Of a stretch of DNA of 64,000 nt, positions 25,951-34,863 are shown piece by piece. Origin of the DNA: Pseudoalteromonas umbrosa. Lineage in GTDB: Bacteria > Pseudomonadota > Gammaproteobacteria > Enterobacterales > Alteromonadaceae. How positions within the stretch are numbered: the stretch's first letter is position 1; each line of letters opens with the position of its first letter. The stretch lies in contig NZ_JASJUU010000006.1 in the NCBI RefSeq assembly GCF_030125375.1, positions 62,001 through 126,000 on the forward strand, given 5' to 3'. The notes beneath the pieces are model-generated. The model worked only from the letters and a program-made list of their open reading frames with translations. It did not search any database and had not been told where the DNA came from. Both the position numbers and the translations under genes were made by a program.

Positions 25951-26981
25951 TGTACAGCCTAGCTATAGAATCTTTGCAATACAGTTATGACGGTCATGCT
26001 GTGATCGACAACCTTGACTTGCAGGTAAAAGAAAATGAAATCGTCTGCTTGTTGGGCGCCAGTGGGTGTGGAAAGACGACCACACTTAAAGCCATTGCTG
26101 GACTTATCAGGCCGCAACAAGGCATCATTAAAATTGGCCAAAAGCAAGTTAACGGTGAAAACATATTTTTAGCGCCGCAACATCGAAATGTCGGCATGAT
26201 GTTTCAAGATTATGCTTTATTTCCACATTTGACGGTAGCGCAAAATGTTGCATTTGGGCTAGGAAAGTTAAGCCGTGCAGAAAAGCAATCTCGTGTGTCT
26301 GAAATGTTAGAGCTGGTGCATTTAGGTGCCTATGCCGCACGTTTCCCACATGAGTTATCCGGCGGTCAGCAGCAAAGGGTCGCCATTGCAAGAGCGCTGG
26401 CTTATCGCCCTAGCTTGTTGCTTTTAGATGAGCCTTTCTCGAATATAGACGCACAAGTGCGCTTTCAACTTATCAGTGACATACGAAGTATTATTAAAGA
26501 CCAAAAAGTATCTGCGATTTTTGTCAGTCACTCAAAGGACGAAGCATTTGCCTTCTCCGATCGGCTTGCCATTATGCACAAAGGCCAAATAGCACAATTA
26601 GGATGTCCAACTGAATTATTCCATCAGCCAAAAAACCAAGTGGTTGCAGAGTTTTTGGGGCAGGGAATTTATTTAGATGCAACACATGCCGGTAATGGAG
26701 CATTTAGCACTCAATTTGGGCAAGTGAACTCATTAACTCAGCAAAATGATGCTGAAGATAAGGGGAAAATATTTGTCAGACCGAGCCACATCGAATTGTA
26801 TAATACTGACCATGGTGCGATCCAAGTGAATCAAGAGAGGTTTGTGGGTACTGAGTATTTGTATGCCATCGAATTACAGGGTCAACAGCTAGAAATAGCA
26901 AAGCCTGCTGACAAACCGTTAGATTTGTCTAAACCTATCTCTTTAAAAATTAAGCCCCATGCGGTAAATTTCTTTTCTTAG
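25950..26981 (+). CDS. Ferric iron ABC transporter, ATP-binding protein (FbpC type)
   Basis: A 343-residue ATPase that drives iron uptake through the permease encoded just before it. Walker A is GASGCGKTTT near residue 36, the Q-loop is MMFQDYALFPHL, the signature is LSGGQQQRVAIARAL and Walker B is LLLLDEPFSNID, with H-loop FVSHSKDEA. A C-terminal TOBE-like domain follows from about residue 240. The start overlaps the permease stop by one base. Confidence 0.93.
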   Translation: MYSLAIESLQYSYDGHAVIDNLDLQVKENEIVCLLGASGCGKTTTLKAIAGLIRPQQGIIKIGQKQVNGENIFLAPQHRNVGMMFQDYALFPHLTVAQNVAFGLGKLSRAEKQSRVSEMLELVHLGAYAARFPHELSGGQQQRVAIARALAYRPSLLLLDEPFSNIDAQVRFQLISDIRSIIKDQKVSAIFVSHSKDEAFAFSDRLAIMHKGQIAQLGCPTELFHQPKNQVVAEFLGQGIYLDATHAGNGAFSTQFGQVNSLTQQNDAEDKGKIFVRPSHIELYNTDHGAIQVNQERFVGTEYLYAIELQGQQLEIAKPADKPLDLSKPISLKIKPHAVNFFS

Positions 26982-27005
26982 AGCGATAAACTATAAGGAA
27001 AAGGT

Positions 27006-27935
27006 ATGGCCCAGCCGCAATCGGGGATCTGTGCAGAGGCAAACTTGCATGGCTTACATTTATTCTTCAATGTGCTTGAAGGGCAGGATGAAGCTGTGCG
27101 AGAAGCACTAGCGCAAGCTGGGCGACTGCAAGATGAGTTAAGTGATAGATTTTCTGAATCTATGCTTAGTAGCTTCGTTGCTATTGGTGCCCAATATTGG
27201 CCTCATATCTATCCTGAATTTATACCACCTGAACTAAAAAGCTTTCCTCATATTCGTTCTACCGATCACTTAATACATAGTCAGCCTTTTGATTTGCTTT
27301 ATGTCATACGCTCAGATCGAGAAGATGTAAATCATCTATTTGCGCAAAGTGTTTTACATATGTTGGGAGGCTGTGTTGAGCTTGTCGCGCACGTGCGTGG
27401 TTTTCGCTTTTTGGATGGACGCAATTTTAACGGCTTTATTTACGCCAGTGAGGCACCACACGGTCGCTTTAAGCGTCAAGTCGCGTTAGTTGATAACCCC
27501 GAAGGACTAGATCATCAAGGTAGCTACATTCATATTCAGCGAGTGAAGTTTGATTTGGCGAGGTGGCAGCAACTTGCAATTGATGAGCAAGAGGCGCTGA
27601 TGGGCCGTACGCGCTTAGATAATAAGCTGATTGAGCCGACAGTGGCATTTAGTCATGCTAGTCGTGCAGAGCTTAAAGATGCACAGGGGCTAGTGCTGCT
27701 GTTGGATCAGAGTATGCCGTTTGGGGATGTGTTTGAGCAAGGTAGCATTAATCTGAGTTGTGCAGCTCACGGAAATGCATTTGAGACGGTACTAATGAGC
27801 CGATTCGGTTTGTTATCAGGGCAAGAGTGTTACGATCCACTACTAGATTATTCTGAAGCAGATATGGGGGCGTCTTTTTTTGCACCATCCTTACAATTTT
27901 TGAAAGAGATGGCGCAAATAATGGCTGACGGTTAA
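27006..27935 (+). CDS. Dyp-type haem peroxidase
   Basis: A 309-residue cytosolic Dyp-type peroxidase of the YfeX-like group, with no signal peptide. It contains a ferredoxin-like fold, a GFRFLDGRNFNG segment corresponding to the GxxDG motif with the distal Asp, and VAFSHASRAEL, where the proximal haem-ligand His is expected. The start has AAGGAAAAGG upstream. It lies 24 bases after the iron ATPase gene and is probably co-transcribed with the transporter, so a role in iron or haem handling is plausible. The natural substrate is not known. Confidence 0.85.
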   Translation: MAQPQSGICAEANLHGLHLFFNVLEGQDEAVREALAQAGRLQDELSDRFSESMLSSFVAIGAQYWPHIYPEFIPPELKSFPHIRSTDHLIHSQPFDLLYVIRSDREDVNHLFAQSVLHMLGGCVELVAHVRGFRFLDGRNFNGFIYASEAPHGRFKRQVALVDNPEGLDHQGSYIHIQRVKFDLARWQQLAIDEQEALMGRTRLDNKLIEPTVAFSHASRAELKDAQGLVLLLDQSMPFGDVFEQGSINLSCAAHGNAFETVLMSRFGLLSGQECYDPLLDYSEADMGASFFAPSLQFLKEMAQIMADG

Positions 27936-27937
27936 GT

Positions 27938-28405
27938 TTAAACGTTGTCAAACAAGGTTTTTACTTTGTCTAAAGTCGCGTCAATCTCAGATATTTTCGC
28001 GGGTGCGATGAAAATAGTGTCGTCACCTGCGATTGTGCCTAATACACCATCTGCACTGCCTAAAGAGTCTAGCAGACGAGCGATCAGCTGCGCTGCACCG
28101 GGGCTGGTTCTGATAATGATCATCATCTCATTGTGCATGATATCGATAACAAGCTGTCTCAGCGGGCTTTTTGCTGTTGGTACACCCATTTCTGCTGGCA
28201 AGCAGTAAACCATTTCTTGTTTGGCGTTTCTGGTGCGAACCGCGCCGAATTTGCTCAGCATTCTTGATACTTTACTTTGACTTATATTGTCAAAGCCTTG
28301 ATCTTTCAGCGCATCAACGATTTCGCCCTGAGAGCCAAAGTTTTCCTCTCTTAAAAGTGCTTTAAAGGCTTTAACTAAGGCTTCTTGTTTGTCTTGCGCT
28401 TGCAT
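27938..28405 (-). CDS. argR: Arginine repressor
   Basis: ArgR is the hexameric arginine-sensing repressor of arginine biosynthesis. The 155-residue product has an N-terminal winged helix with SQGEIVDALKDQGFDNISQSKVSRML in parts, and a C-terminal oligomerisation and arginine-binding domain with GAAQLIARLLDSLG and GTIAGDDTIFIAP. The frame extends to 28465. Of two closely spaced ATGs, the one at 28403-28405 keeps a normal gap to AGAAGAG, while that SD abuts the ATG at 28409-28411, so I chose 28405. Divergent from mdh, as in E. coli. Confidence 0.94.
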   Translation of the reverse strand: MQAQDKQEALVKAFKALLREENFGSQGEIVDALKDQGFDNISQSKVSRMLSKFGAVRTRNAKQEMVYCLPAEMGVPTAKSPLRQLVIDIMHNEMMIIIRTSPGAAQLIARLLDSLGSADGVLGTIAGDDTIFIAPAKISEIDATLDKVKTLFDNV

Positions 28406-28647
28406 ATACATCTCTTCTATTAATTTTGGTTGCCCGATTTTACACAAATCCCAACAGTTACCCAAATTTTAACGCTGGAGTAATTTTCATGGTATATCGT
28501 AAAGGCAAATTGCGACAAAGTTGTCTCTTGTTTACAACTATAGTCGAAAAAATCTTGAAAATAATGCGGATAAATTTGTCTTTACCCTCGCTTTTCATTA
28601 TCTTTACAGCACACAAAATTCCTACCTTCAATATATGGAGAATTATA

Positions 28648-29583
28648 ATGAAAGTTGCTGTATTAGGTGCCGCTGGTGGTATCGGTCAAGCATTGTCTCT
28701 TCTGCTTAAAAACGGTTTGCCTGCAGGCTCTGAGCTAGCACTATACGATGTTGCACCAGTTGTTCCAGGTGTTGCTGTAGATCTTTCTCACATCCCAACT
28801 GCTGTGTCAGTTGCAGGTTACGGTAAAGATGATTTAGATCCTGCTCTTGCAGGCGCTGACATCGTTTTGATCCCAGCTGGTATGCCACGTAAGCCTGGTA
28901 TGGACCGTGCGGATCTGTTCAATGTGAACGCGAGTATCGTTAGAACTCTGGCTGAAGGTATCGTTAAAAACTGCCCTAAGGCGTTTGTTGGTATCATCAC
29001 AAACCCAGTAAACGGCACTGTACCTATTGTACGTGAAGTATTCAAAAAAGCAGGCACATATGATGCTGCACGCGTTTTCGGTGTAACAACACTAGATGTT
29101 ATCCGTGCTGAAACATTCATTGCAGAGCTTAAAGGCCTAGACGTATCAGAAGTAAAAGTACCTGTTATCGGTGGTCACTCTGGTACAACTATTCTACCTC
29201 TTCTTTCTCAAGTTGAAGGTGTTGAGTTCTCTGATGAGGAAGTTGCTTCTCTTACTAAGCGTATCCAAAACGCAGGTACTGAAGTTGTTGAAGCAAAAGC
29301 GGGTGGCGGTTCTGCAACGCTTTCAATGGGTGCAGCAGCAGCTCGTTTCTGTTTCTCACTTGTTAAAGGTCTTCAAGGTGAAGAAAACGTATTTGAGTAC
29401 GCGTACGTTGAAGGTAACACTGGCGATGCAGAGTTCTTTGCACAGCCTATCCGTCTTGGTAAAAATGGCGTTGAAGAGCTATTACCATACGGCGAGCTAA
29501 GCGCTTTTGAACAAAAAGCAAAAGACGACATGTTAGCTACTCTTGAAAAAGACATTAAAGAAGGTGTTGATTTCATGGCTTAA
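28648..29583 (+). CDS. mdh: Malate dehydrogenase
   Basis: Mdh interconverts malate and oxaloacetate with NAD+ in the TCA cycle. The 311-residue protein starts KVAVLGAAGGIGQA, carries RKPGMDRADLF, the VTTLDVIRAETF stretch and IGGHSGTTILPL with the catalytic His. ATG 28648 has TGGAG upstream and gives the E. coli length; the frame is open to 28426 but that part is the leader. Codon use is strongly biased, as expected of a highly expressed gene. Confidence 0.97.
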   Translation: MKVAVLGAAGGIGQALSLLLKNGLPAGSELALYDVAPVVPGVAVDLSHIPTAVSVAGYGKDDLDPALAGADIVLIPAGMPRKPGMDRADLFNVNASIVRTLAEGIVKNCPKAFVGIITNPVNGTVPIVREVFKKAGTYDAARVFGVTTLDVIRAETFIAELKGLDVSEVKVPVIGGHSGTTILPLLSQVEGVEFSDEEVASLTKRIQNAGTEVVEAKAGGGSATLSMGAAAARFCFSLVKGLQGEENVFEYAYVEGNTGDAEFFAQPIRLGKNGVEELLPYGELSAFEQKAKDDMLATLEKDIKEGVDFMA

Positions 29584-29605
29584 TGCCTAGAAATGACCCT
29601 GAAAA

Positions 29606-29632
29606 AAAGCTGCTTTTAAAGCAGCTTTTTTT
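29606..29632 (+). terminator. mdh terminator
   Basis: AAGCTGC and GCAGCTT enclose a seven-base TTTTAAA loop and are followed by TTTTTATTTT, a strong rho-independent terminator 23 bases after the mdh stop. Confidence 0.9.
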
Positions 29633-29661
29633 ATTTTGCATGACATGTTTATTCAGTCATT

Positions 29662-29689
29662 AAAAAGCCGGCAGTTTACCGGCTTTTTT
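29662..29689. terminator. Bidirectional terminator between mdh and serA
   Basis: AAAAAGCCGG and CCGGCTTTTTT form a stem around a seven-base loop with T runs on both strands. It lies 21 bases beyond the serA stop (serA is on the minus strand) and probably ends serA transcription as well as any mdh readthrough. Confidence 0.88.
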
Positions 29690-29710
29690 GTCAATTCATG
29701 TATTAAACAT

Positions 29711-30940
29711 TTAGTGTAAAATACGTGCTCTGATCGTCCCTTCAACAGCGCTTAGTTCTTTTAGCGCAACTTCTGAGTGGTCACTGTCTACATCAATAAC
29801 TACGTAACCAATGCAATCGTCTGTTTGCAGATACTGAGCAGCGATATTAATGCCATGTTGAGCAAACGCTTGGTTGATCTGCGTTAGCACACCCGGTCTA
29901 TTCTCGTGCACGTGTAATAAACGGCTGCGGTTAGACAGTTCTGGCAGTGATACTTCTGGGAAGTTTACAGCTGTAACAGTGGAGCCATTGTCTGAGTACT
30001 TGGTTAATTTACCCGCCACTTCAATACCGATATTTTCTTGTGCTTCTTGTGTAGAGCCACCCACATGCGGCGTTAAAATGACATTGTCAAACTCCCTAAG
30101 TGGAGACACAAACTCCTCATCATTTGATTTCGGCTCAACGGGGAAAACATCAATGGCAGCACCGGCAAGTTTTTCATGTTGTAGAGCTTCTGCGAGGGCA
30201 TCAATATCTACAACGGTTCCGCGTGATGCATTGATAAGGATCGCACCTTGTTTCATGACTTCAATTTCAGCCATACCAATCAGGTTTTTAGTTTGCGGTG
30301 TTTCTGGTACATGTAGGCTGATCACATCTGCACGTTGTAGCAGCTGTGTAAGGTTTTGTACCTGTTGTGCATTACCAAGAGTGAGCTTATCTTCTATGTC
30401 ATAAAACTCTACCTTCATACCGATATTTTCAGCCATGATGCCGAGTTGTGTTCCTATGTGGCCGTAGCCTATGATACCAAGGGTTTTTCCGCGAGCTTCA
30501 AAAGAGCCAATAGCAGATTTAAACCATTGACCGCGATGTGCCATGGCGTTTCGCTTCGGAATACCGCGAAGGAGTAACAAGATTTCACCAAGTACTAATT
30601 CTGCAACCGAACGTGTGTTTGAGAATGGCGCGTTAAATACGGCAATACCACGACGTTTTGCTGCATCTAAATCTACTTGGTTTGTACCAATACAAAAACA
30701 ACCAACAGCAACGAGTTTTTCAGCTGCATTTAAGACAGTTTCCGTAAGGTGGGTACGTGAGCGTATACCGACAAAGTGAACATGTTTGATACGCTCAATT
30801 AACTCATTTTCAGGTAGCGATGTCTTGAGATACTCAATATTACTGTATCCATTACGCTTTAATGTTTCGACTGCACTTTGGTGCACGCCTTCTAACAATA
30901 ATATTTTAATCTTATCTTTAGACAAAGATACCTTACTCAT
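29711..30940 (-). CDS. serA: D-3-phosphoglycerate dehydrogenase
   Basis: SerA oxidises 3-phosphoglycerate with NAD+, the first step of serine synthesis, and is inhibited by serine. The 409-residue protein has an N-terminal substrate domain, a Rossmann domain with GIIGYGHIGTQLGIMAE, the LTPHVGGSTQEAQENIG catalytic His motif, and a C-terminal ACT domain with NRPGVLTQINQAFAQHGINI (partly cited) that binds serine. Length is the E. coli one. It follows rpiA with a 12-base gap on the same strand, probably an operon. Confidence 0.97.
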   Translation of the reverse strand: MSKVSLSKDKIKILLLEGVHQSAVETLKRNGYSNIEYLKTSLPENELIERIKHVHFVGIRSRTHLTETVLNAAEKLVAVGCFCIGTNQVDLDAAKRRGIAVFNAPFSNTRSVAELVLGEILLLLRGIPKRNAMAHRGQWFKSAIGSFEARGKTLGIIGYGHIGTQLGIMAENIGMKVEFYDIEDKLTLGNAQQVQNLTQLLQRADVISLHVPETPQTKNLIGMAEIEVMKQGAILINASRGTVVDIDALAEALQHEKLAGAAIDVFPVEPKSNDEEFVSPLREFDNVILTPHVGGSTQEAQENIGIEVAGKLTKYSDNGSTVTAVNFPEVSLPELSNRSRLLHVHENRPGVLTQINQAFAQHGINIAAQYLQTDDCIGYVVIDVDSDHSEVALKELSAVEGTIRARILH

Positions 30941-30952
30941 GACTCATTCCTA

Positions 30953-31606
30953 TTACCTAGTTTGTGGACCTTTTGGTGTCCCTGTAATTACGGTATTTGC
31001 ACCACGGTGAGCAAATAGCCCATTGGTTACAACACCGACGATTTGGTTTATTTTTTCTTCCAGCGCTTTTGGATCCGTGATACTTAATCCATGTACATCT
31101 AAAATGACATTGCCATTGTCAGTGACGACGCCGTGGCGATATACTGGGTCGCCTCCAAGCTTTAATAGCTCTCTAGCAACGAAGCTACGTGCCATTGGTA
31201 TAACTTCAACCGGCAATGGGAAGCTACCCAGCGTGTCAACATGTTTACTCTCATCGACAATACAAACGAACTTGTCAGCAACCGCGGCAACGATTTTTTC
31301 ACGGGTCAACGCAGCACCACCGCCTTTTATCATGTGTCCATGTTCGTTAATTTCATCAGCACCATCAACATACACATCTAATTGTGCAACATCATTAAGC
31401 TCAAAGACTTCAATACCGAGTGCTTTTAGTTTTTCTGTTGATGCTTCTGAACTCGAAACCGCACCTTTAATATCATCTTTGATGCTACCAAGTGCATCGA
31501 TAAAATGATTGACTGTGGAACCTGTTCCAACACCTACAATGGTGTTTTCTTTTACATGTTCAAGCGCTGCCCATGCTGCAGCTTTTTTCATTTCATCTTG
31601 TGTCAT
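30953..31606 (-). CDS. rpiA: Ribose-5-phosphate isomerase A
   Basis: RpiA interconverts ribose 5-phosphate and ribulose 5-phosphate. The 217-residue product shows VGVGTGSTVNHFIDAL, DGADEINEHGHMIKGGGAALTREK (in parts) with the catalytic Asp, Lys and Glu, and VDESKHVDTLG. E. coli RpiA is 219 residues. The rpiA-serA order on one strand matches that in enterics. Confidence 0.96.
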   Translation of the reverse strand: MTQDEMKKAAAWAALEHVKENTIVGVGTGSTVNHFIDALGSIKDDIKGAVSSSEASTEKLKALGIEVFELNDVAQLDVYVDGADEINEHGHMIKGGGAALTREKIVAAVADKFVCIVDESKHVDTLGSFPLPVEVIPMARSFVARELLKLGGDPVYRHGVVTDNGNVILDVHGLSITDPKALEEKINQIVGVVTNGLFAHRGANTVITGTPKGPQTR

Positions 31607-31714
31607 AACGTAATCACTTTGTTGTCTTTAATTAAGTTGAGATTATACGCTTAAACACTCGAATTGTATGAAAATAAATTACACTCTTAAGCGCAGATTT
31701 TTTACCAGTGGGTT

Positions 31715-32338
31715 CTATTCACACCACTGATAATATTGGGTAGGCGTTAGTATTGCAGGCAAAGGTACATCCCATGCTTCAATTGGTAATTCACTAACTT
31801 TTTGGCAGTCATGTGCTAACCCTATTAATTTGGGCTTTCTCCACCCTTGTGAATAGTAGTTAGCTAACGTTCTGTCGTAATAGCCACCACCCATGCCTAA
31901 TCGATTACCATGCTCGTCGAAAGCGACTAACGGCATCAACAAGTAATCTAGTTGCTCAATTGGGCAAATTTCATAGCAATTCAATTTAGGTTCTAAGATA
32001 GCATAGCGGTTCTGAATCATGGTTGAGTTTTTTTCATATTTTTGGAACAGTAAACTAGTGCCACTGAAGGGGTGGATTACGGGCAGATATACTTGAATGT
32101 TTTTATCCCAAAGTGATTGAATTAAAAGGTTAGTTCTAAGCTCTCCATCGTTGTGTAAGTAGATCCCTATTGCGGCGTTTTTAGTAGGTGATTCGTGTTG
32201 AAAAAAATTAATACTCAGGTCGGTTTCAGCAGAAGTTTGAAAATTTTCATCAAGAGCGTTTCGCTGTATTCTTATTTCTCTTCGAATTTTTTTGCGTGTT
32301 TCCGCCTTTTTCGTGTTTGAACTTGAATTTTTTTTCAT
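31715..32338 (-). CDS. ygfA: 5-formyltetrahydrofolate cyclo-ligase
   Basis: This enzyme closes 5-formyl-THF to 5,10-methenyl-THF with ATP. The 207-residue product has a basic N-terminus (KKIRREIRIQRNAL), the VAFDEHGNRLGMGGGYYDRTL catalytic stretch (in parts), and WRKPKLIGLAHDCQK. Its start overlaps the stop of the upstream membrane protein gene by one base (TAATG), so the two are co-translated. In enterics 6S RNA lies just upstream of ygfA; here there is no room for it. Confidence 0.9.
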   Translation of the reverse strand: MKKNSSSNTKKAETRKKIRREIRIQRNALDENFQTSAETDLSINFFQHESPTKNAAIGIYLHNDGELRTNLLIQSLWDKNIQVYLPVIHPFSGTSLLFQKYEKNSTMIQNRYAILEPKLNCYEICPIEQLDYLLMPLVAFDEHGNRLGMGGGYYDRTLANYYSQGWRKPKLIGLAHDCQKVSELPIEAWDVPLPAILTPTQYYQWCE

Positions 32339-32880
32339 TAGAACTGAACCATTTCAGGGAAAGCCAAACTAAATCCGAGTACAATAAGTAAAATGAATAG
32401 CACGGCTAACAGCGTGTATAAAAGCTTCTTTGACCTTGGCTTGGGCTCTGTATCTAAATCAAGTTCATCGAATAACTCGTCATCTTGCCATTCACCATCT
32501 TCTTTTTCTTCACTACTTTTATTTTGTCCATCGATTCGTTGTTCAAGTTCTTCTAACTTTTCTTCGATTCTGATCAGGCTACTGGTGATGTAATCAAGTG
32601 CTTCAAATACACGTTCATTAGCAGCATTGTTAACTGGAGGCGAGTTTGTCATGCTGCTTTGCACGGCTTGCACTTTACTTTGAAATCCATAAATCGCCAG
32701 GAGTTTAGCTTGTTTTAAGCATTTATTTTTTTCAGCGGTGCCAAATAGGGGCTTCCCTTGAGTAAATGAAACAACTTTTTGCTTTGACACGCCCAGCTTA
32801 GTTGCTAGGCTTTCCATGGCATTGTGGCTATCTGTGTCGGCGTTAAACCCAACAAAGACAACTCTAAACTGATCACTCAT
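32338..32880 (-). CDS. Unknown protein with coiled coil and C-terminal membrane span
   Basis: A 180-residue protein I do not recognise. Residues about 1-75 form a small globular domain (VVFVGFNADTDSHN, AMESLATKLGVSKQ, AKLLAIYGFQSKVQ). Then a helical, possibly coiled-coil stretch (SLIRIEEKLEELEQRI), a strongly acidic linker (DDELFDELDLDTEP), a basic patch (RSKK), and a C-terminal span of about 20 residues (LLYTLLAVLFILLIVLGF). This is a tail-anchored layout with the bulk in the cytosol. ATG 32880 is preferred over 32892 on spacing to GAGA. It is coupled to ygfA by a one-base overlap. Confidence 0.7.
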   Translation of the reverse strand: MSDQFRVVFVGFNADTDSHNAMESLATKLGVSKQKVVSFTQGKPLFGTAEKNKCLKQAKLLAIYGFQSKVQAVQSSMTNSPPVNNAANERVFEALDYITSSLIRIEEKLEELEQRIDGQNKSSEEKEDGEWQDDELFDELDLDTEPKPRSKKLLYTLLAVLFILLIVLGFSLAFPEMVQF

Positions 32881-33054
32881 AGACAATCTCATTTTATTCT
32901 AATATGAAGAGTATACCCAAAAAGTAATCGGAAGCATTGAATTAATCTATTCAATGATATAAAGCTTTTTGTTAGATGCTTTTTTTACAACTGAGGAACT
33001 AGTATACCTAGTGGCGAGTACGTTTTTTATAAAATAATGTGTTATTTCAACGTA

Positions 33055-33084
33055 TGTGATGTGGAAGAACGCTTCCACATCACA
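33055..33084. terminator. 13-bp perfect stem downstream of the S10 peptidase gene
   Basis: TGTGATGTGGAAG and CTTCCACATCACA form a perfect 13-bp stem with an AACG loop. It begins eight bases after the 3' end of the peptidase gene. The minus strand has no clear T run beyond it, so it may act as a terminator or an RNA-protecting hairpin. Confidence 0.55.
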
Positions 33085-33091
33085 GCTAAAG

Positions 33092-34615
33092 TTAGTATTT
33101 AGCGGCTTCACTTGCTTGAGGTAATGCTTGGATGATGAAATTTCTTAGGTCTTCGTTAGATAATCTAAGGTCTTCATAACGTAGATACATCATATGGCCA
33201 GAGCGGTAACCTTTAAAGCTTAGCCTGTCTTTCATTTTACCACTTGGATCTAGATGCCATAAATTGTACTTACCATCAAAGTAGTTGGTTGCACCATCGT
33301 AATATCCAGATTGAACCATGACATGTAAATATGGGTTTTGAGCCATCGCTAATCTTAGGCGCTCACCTACCGTGTTTTTAGTTCTGTCCCACGGACGAAC
33401 GGGGCCAAACATATTGTATTTTATGTCTGTTTTATAATTCAGCTCTTGGCGGAAGTAGTGATTAATTGCAGGGGTAAAAGAATGTAACCATGACGTGAGT
33501 TCAGGCCAGTAATCTGGTATGTCTCCTGCGACACGTTTATCGATACCTAAGTATCTTGAGTCAAGTCGACCAAGTGTAACTTCTCTATCTCGAAGCAGCT
33601 CTTTCCAAAAGGCAGAAGTTGGAATATCTAAATTATTTTGTGCAACAAACCGCTCTGTTAATCCTGAATACTTGGAAACTTGCGTTATAACAGCTTGTTT
33701 TTCTTCACTACTTATCATAGCCCCTTTAGCAAGCGCTGGTAGGTAAGTGTTCAGTGTATAGGTTTCAACCTCTTCCAATACTTCAAGTAAGTCTTTATCT
33801 TGTAGCTGATCATTTAGTGCATTGTGGTACCAAGCAGTTGCCGCAAAATAAGGTAGTCGATTAGCTGCCTTTACAGGGCCGTCACGTTTGATGCCGATGT
33901 CTGTTGGGGAAACTAGGATCACACCGTTTAAGTACATCCACTGCTGGTTTTGTAATTCGTGTGCAAGTCCGGCAACGCGAGTTGTTCCGTAGCTTTCACC
34001 AATTAAAAATTTAGGTGATAACGCTCTGTCATGACGATTAATAAATGTATTTAGCCAAGTTGCGAGATATTTAACGTCGGCGTTAACACCAAAGAAACGC
34101 TTTTTCTGAAAGTCTTTGCTCGGCATTTTTCCTTGTTTATCAGGTAATACTCGTGAGTAACCAGTGTTTACTGGGTTTACAAAAACAATGTCTGTGGTGT
34201 CTAAAACGGAATAAGGGTTATCTTTTAGTCCATAAGGTTGAAGTGGATATCCTTCATCGTCAATTTTTAAAACTCGCGGGCCAGTATAAGCAATGTGCAT
34301 CCACACGGACGCAGAGCCTGGGCCACCATTGAATGAAATGAGCAATGGACGCTTGGCAATATCTTTCACTTTGTCTTTTTTATAGTAAGTGTAGTGTAAA
34401 GATGCGATTGGGTGCCCTTCGTCATCCCATAAAGGCTGTGTGCCAGTCGAGACGGTATAGTTTATTTTTGAGCCATTAATCGTGGCTTTGTGTTTTGTGG
34501 TGACTTGATGATCTATATCAAAGCTTAATGTGCCTTGTTGATTACTATTAGCAACACTGAATGTGCTGACGCAAAGTAGTAGTAAACTAGATACTATTTT
34601 AGGTACTGCTGCCAT
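33092..34615 (-). CDS. Secreted S10 family serine carboxypeptidase
   Basis: A 507-residue peptidase of family S10, which removes C-terminal residues. The N-terminus is a signal peptide (KIVSSLLLLCVSTFSVANS). Triad candidates are visible: Ser in LIGESYGTTRVAG, Asp in VQSGYYDGATNYF and His in YRSGHMMYL. Also present is the oxyanion segment FNGGPGSASVWMH. The protein is likely periplasmic or extracellular and may serve nutrient scavenging. No operon partner is apparent; the divergent gene is a diguanylate cyclase. Confidence 0.88.
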   Translation of the reverse strand: MAAVPKIVSSLLLLCVSTFSVANSNQQGTLSFDIDHQVTTKHKATINGSKINYTVSTGTQPLWDDEGHPIASLHYTYYKKDKVKDIAKRPLLISFNGGPGSASVWMHIAYTGPRVLKIDDEGYPLQPYGLKDNPYSVLDTTDIVFVNPVNTGYSRVLPDKQGKMPSKDFQKKRFFGVNADVKYLATWLNTFINRHDRALSPKFLIGESYGTTRVAGLAHELQNQQWMYLNGVILVSPTDIGIKRDGPVKAANRLPYFAATAWYHNALNDQLQDKDLLEVLEEVETYTLNTYLPALAKGAMISSEEKQAVITQVSKYSGLTERFVAQNNLDIPTSAFWKELLRDREVTLGRLDSRYLGIDKRVAGDIPDYWPELTSWLHSFTPAINHYFRQELNYKTDIKYNMFGPVRPWDRTKNTVGERLRLAMAQNPYLHVMVQSGYYDGATNYFDGKYNLWHLDPSGKMKDRLSFKGYRSGHMMYLRYEDLRLSNEDLRNFIIQALPQASEAAKY

Positions 34616-34863
34616 GGGGTTCCTCGTGTTTTCACTTATCGCCTACATTTAAATCGTTTTTAACGTTGATTTCAAAGTCAATGAGACTAACTCGCAATAT
34701 TTGCTGCCCATTACAATTTGTTTACCATTTAGGGGCGGTGCAGGTTTTTTTTGTCACAAAAATCGCGTATATTTCACCCTTATGTCTGTAGTATTAAAGT
34801 ATTTAAGTCTGTTAAATACTTGTTTAGCTACATTTCTCATTGCAGTCACTAGAGAAAGTTTCC

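Noticed and set aside
31607..32892. 6S RNA upstream of ygfA
   Set aside because: The ygfA start overlaps the preceding gene by one base, and I see no 6S-like hairpin in the 108-base gap downstream of it.
33055..33084. CRP binding site
   Set aside because: TGTGA and TCACA are 20 bases apart instead of 6, and it lies downstream of a gene.
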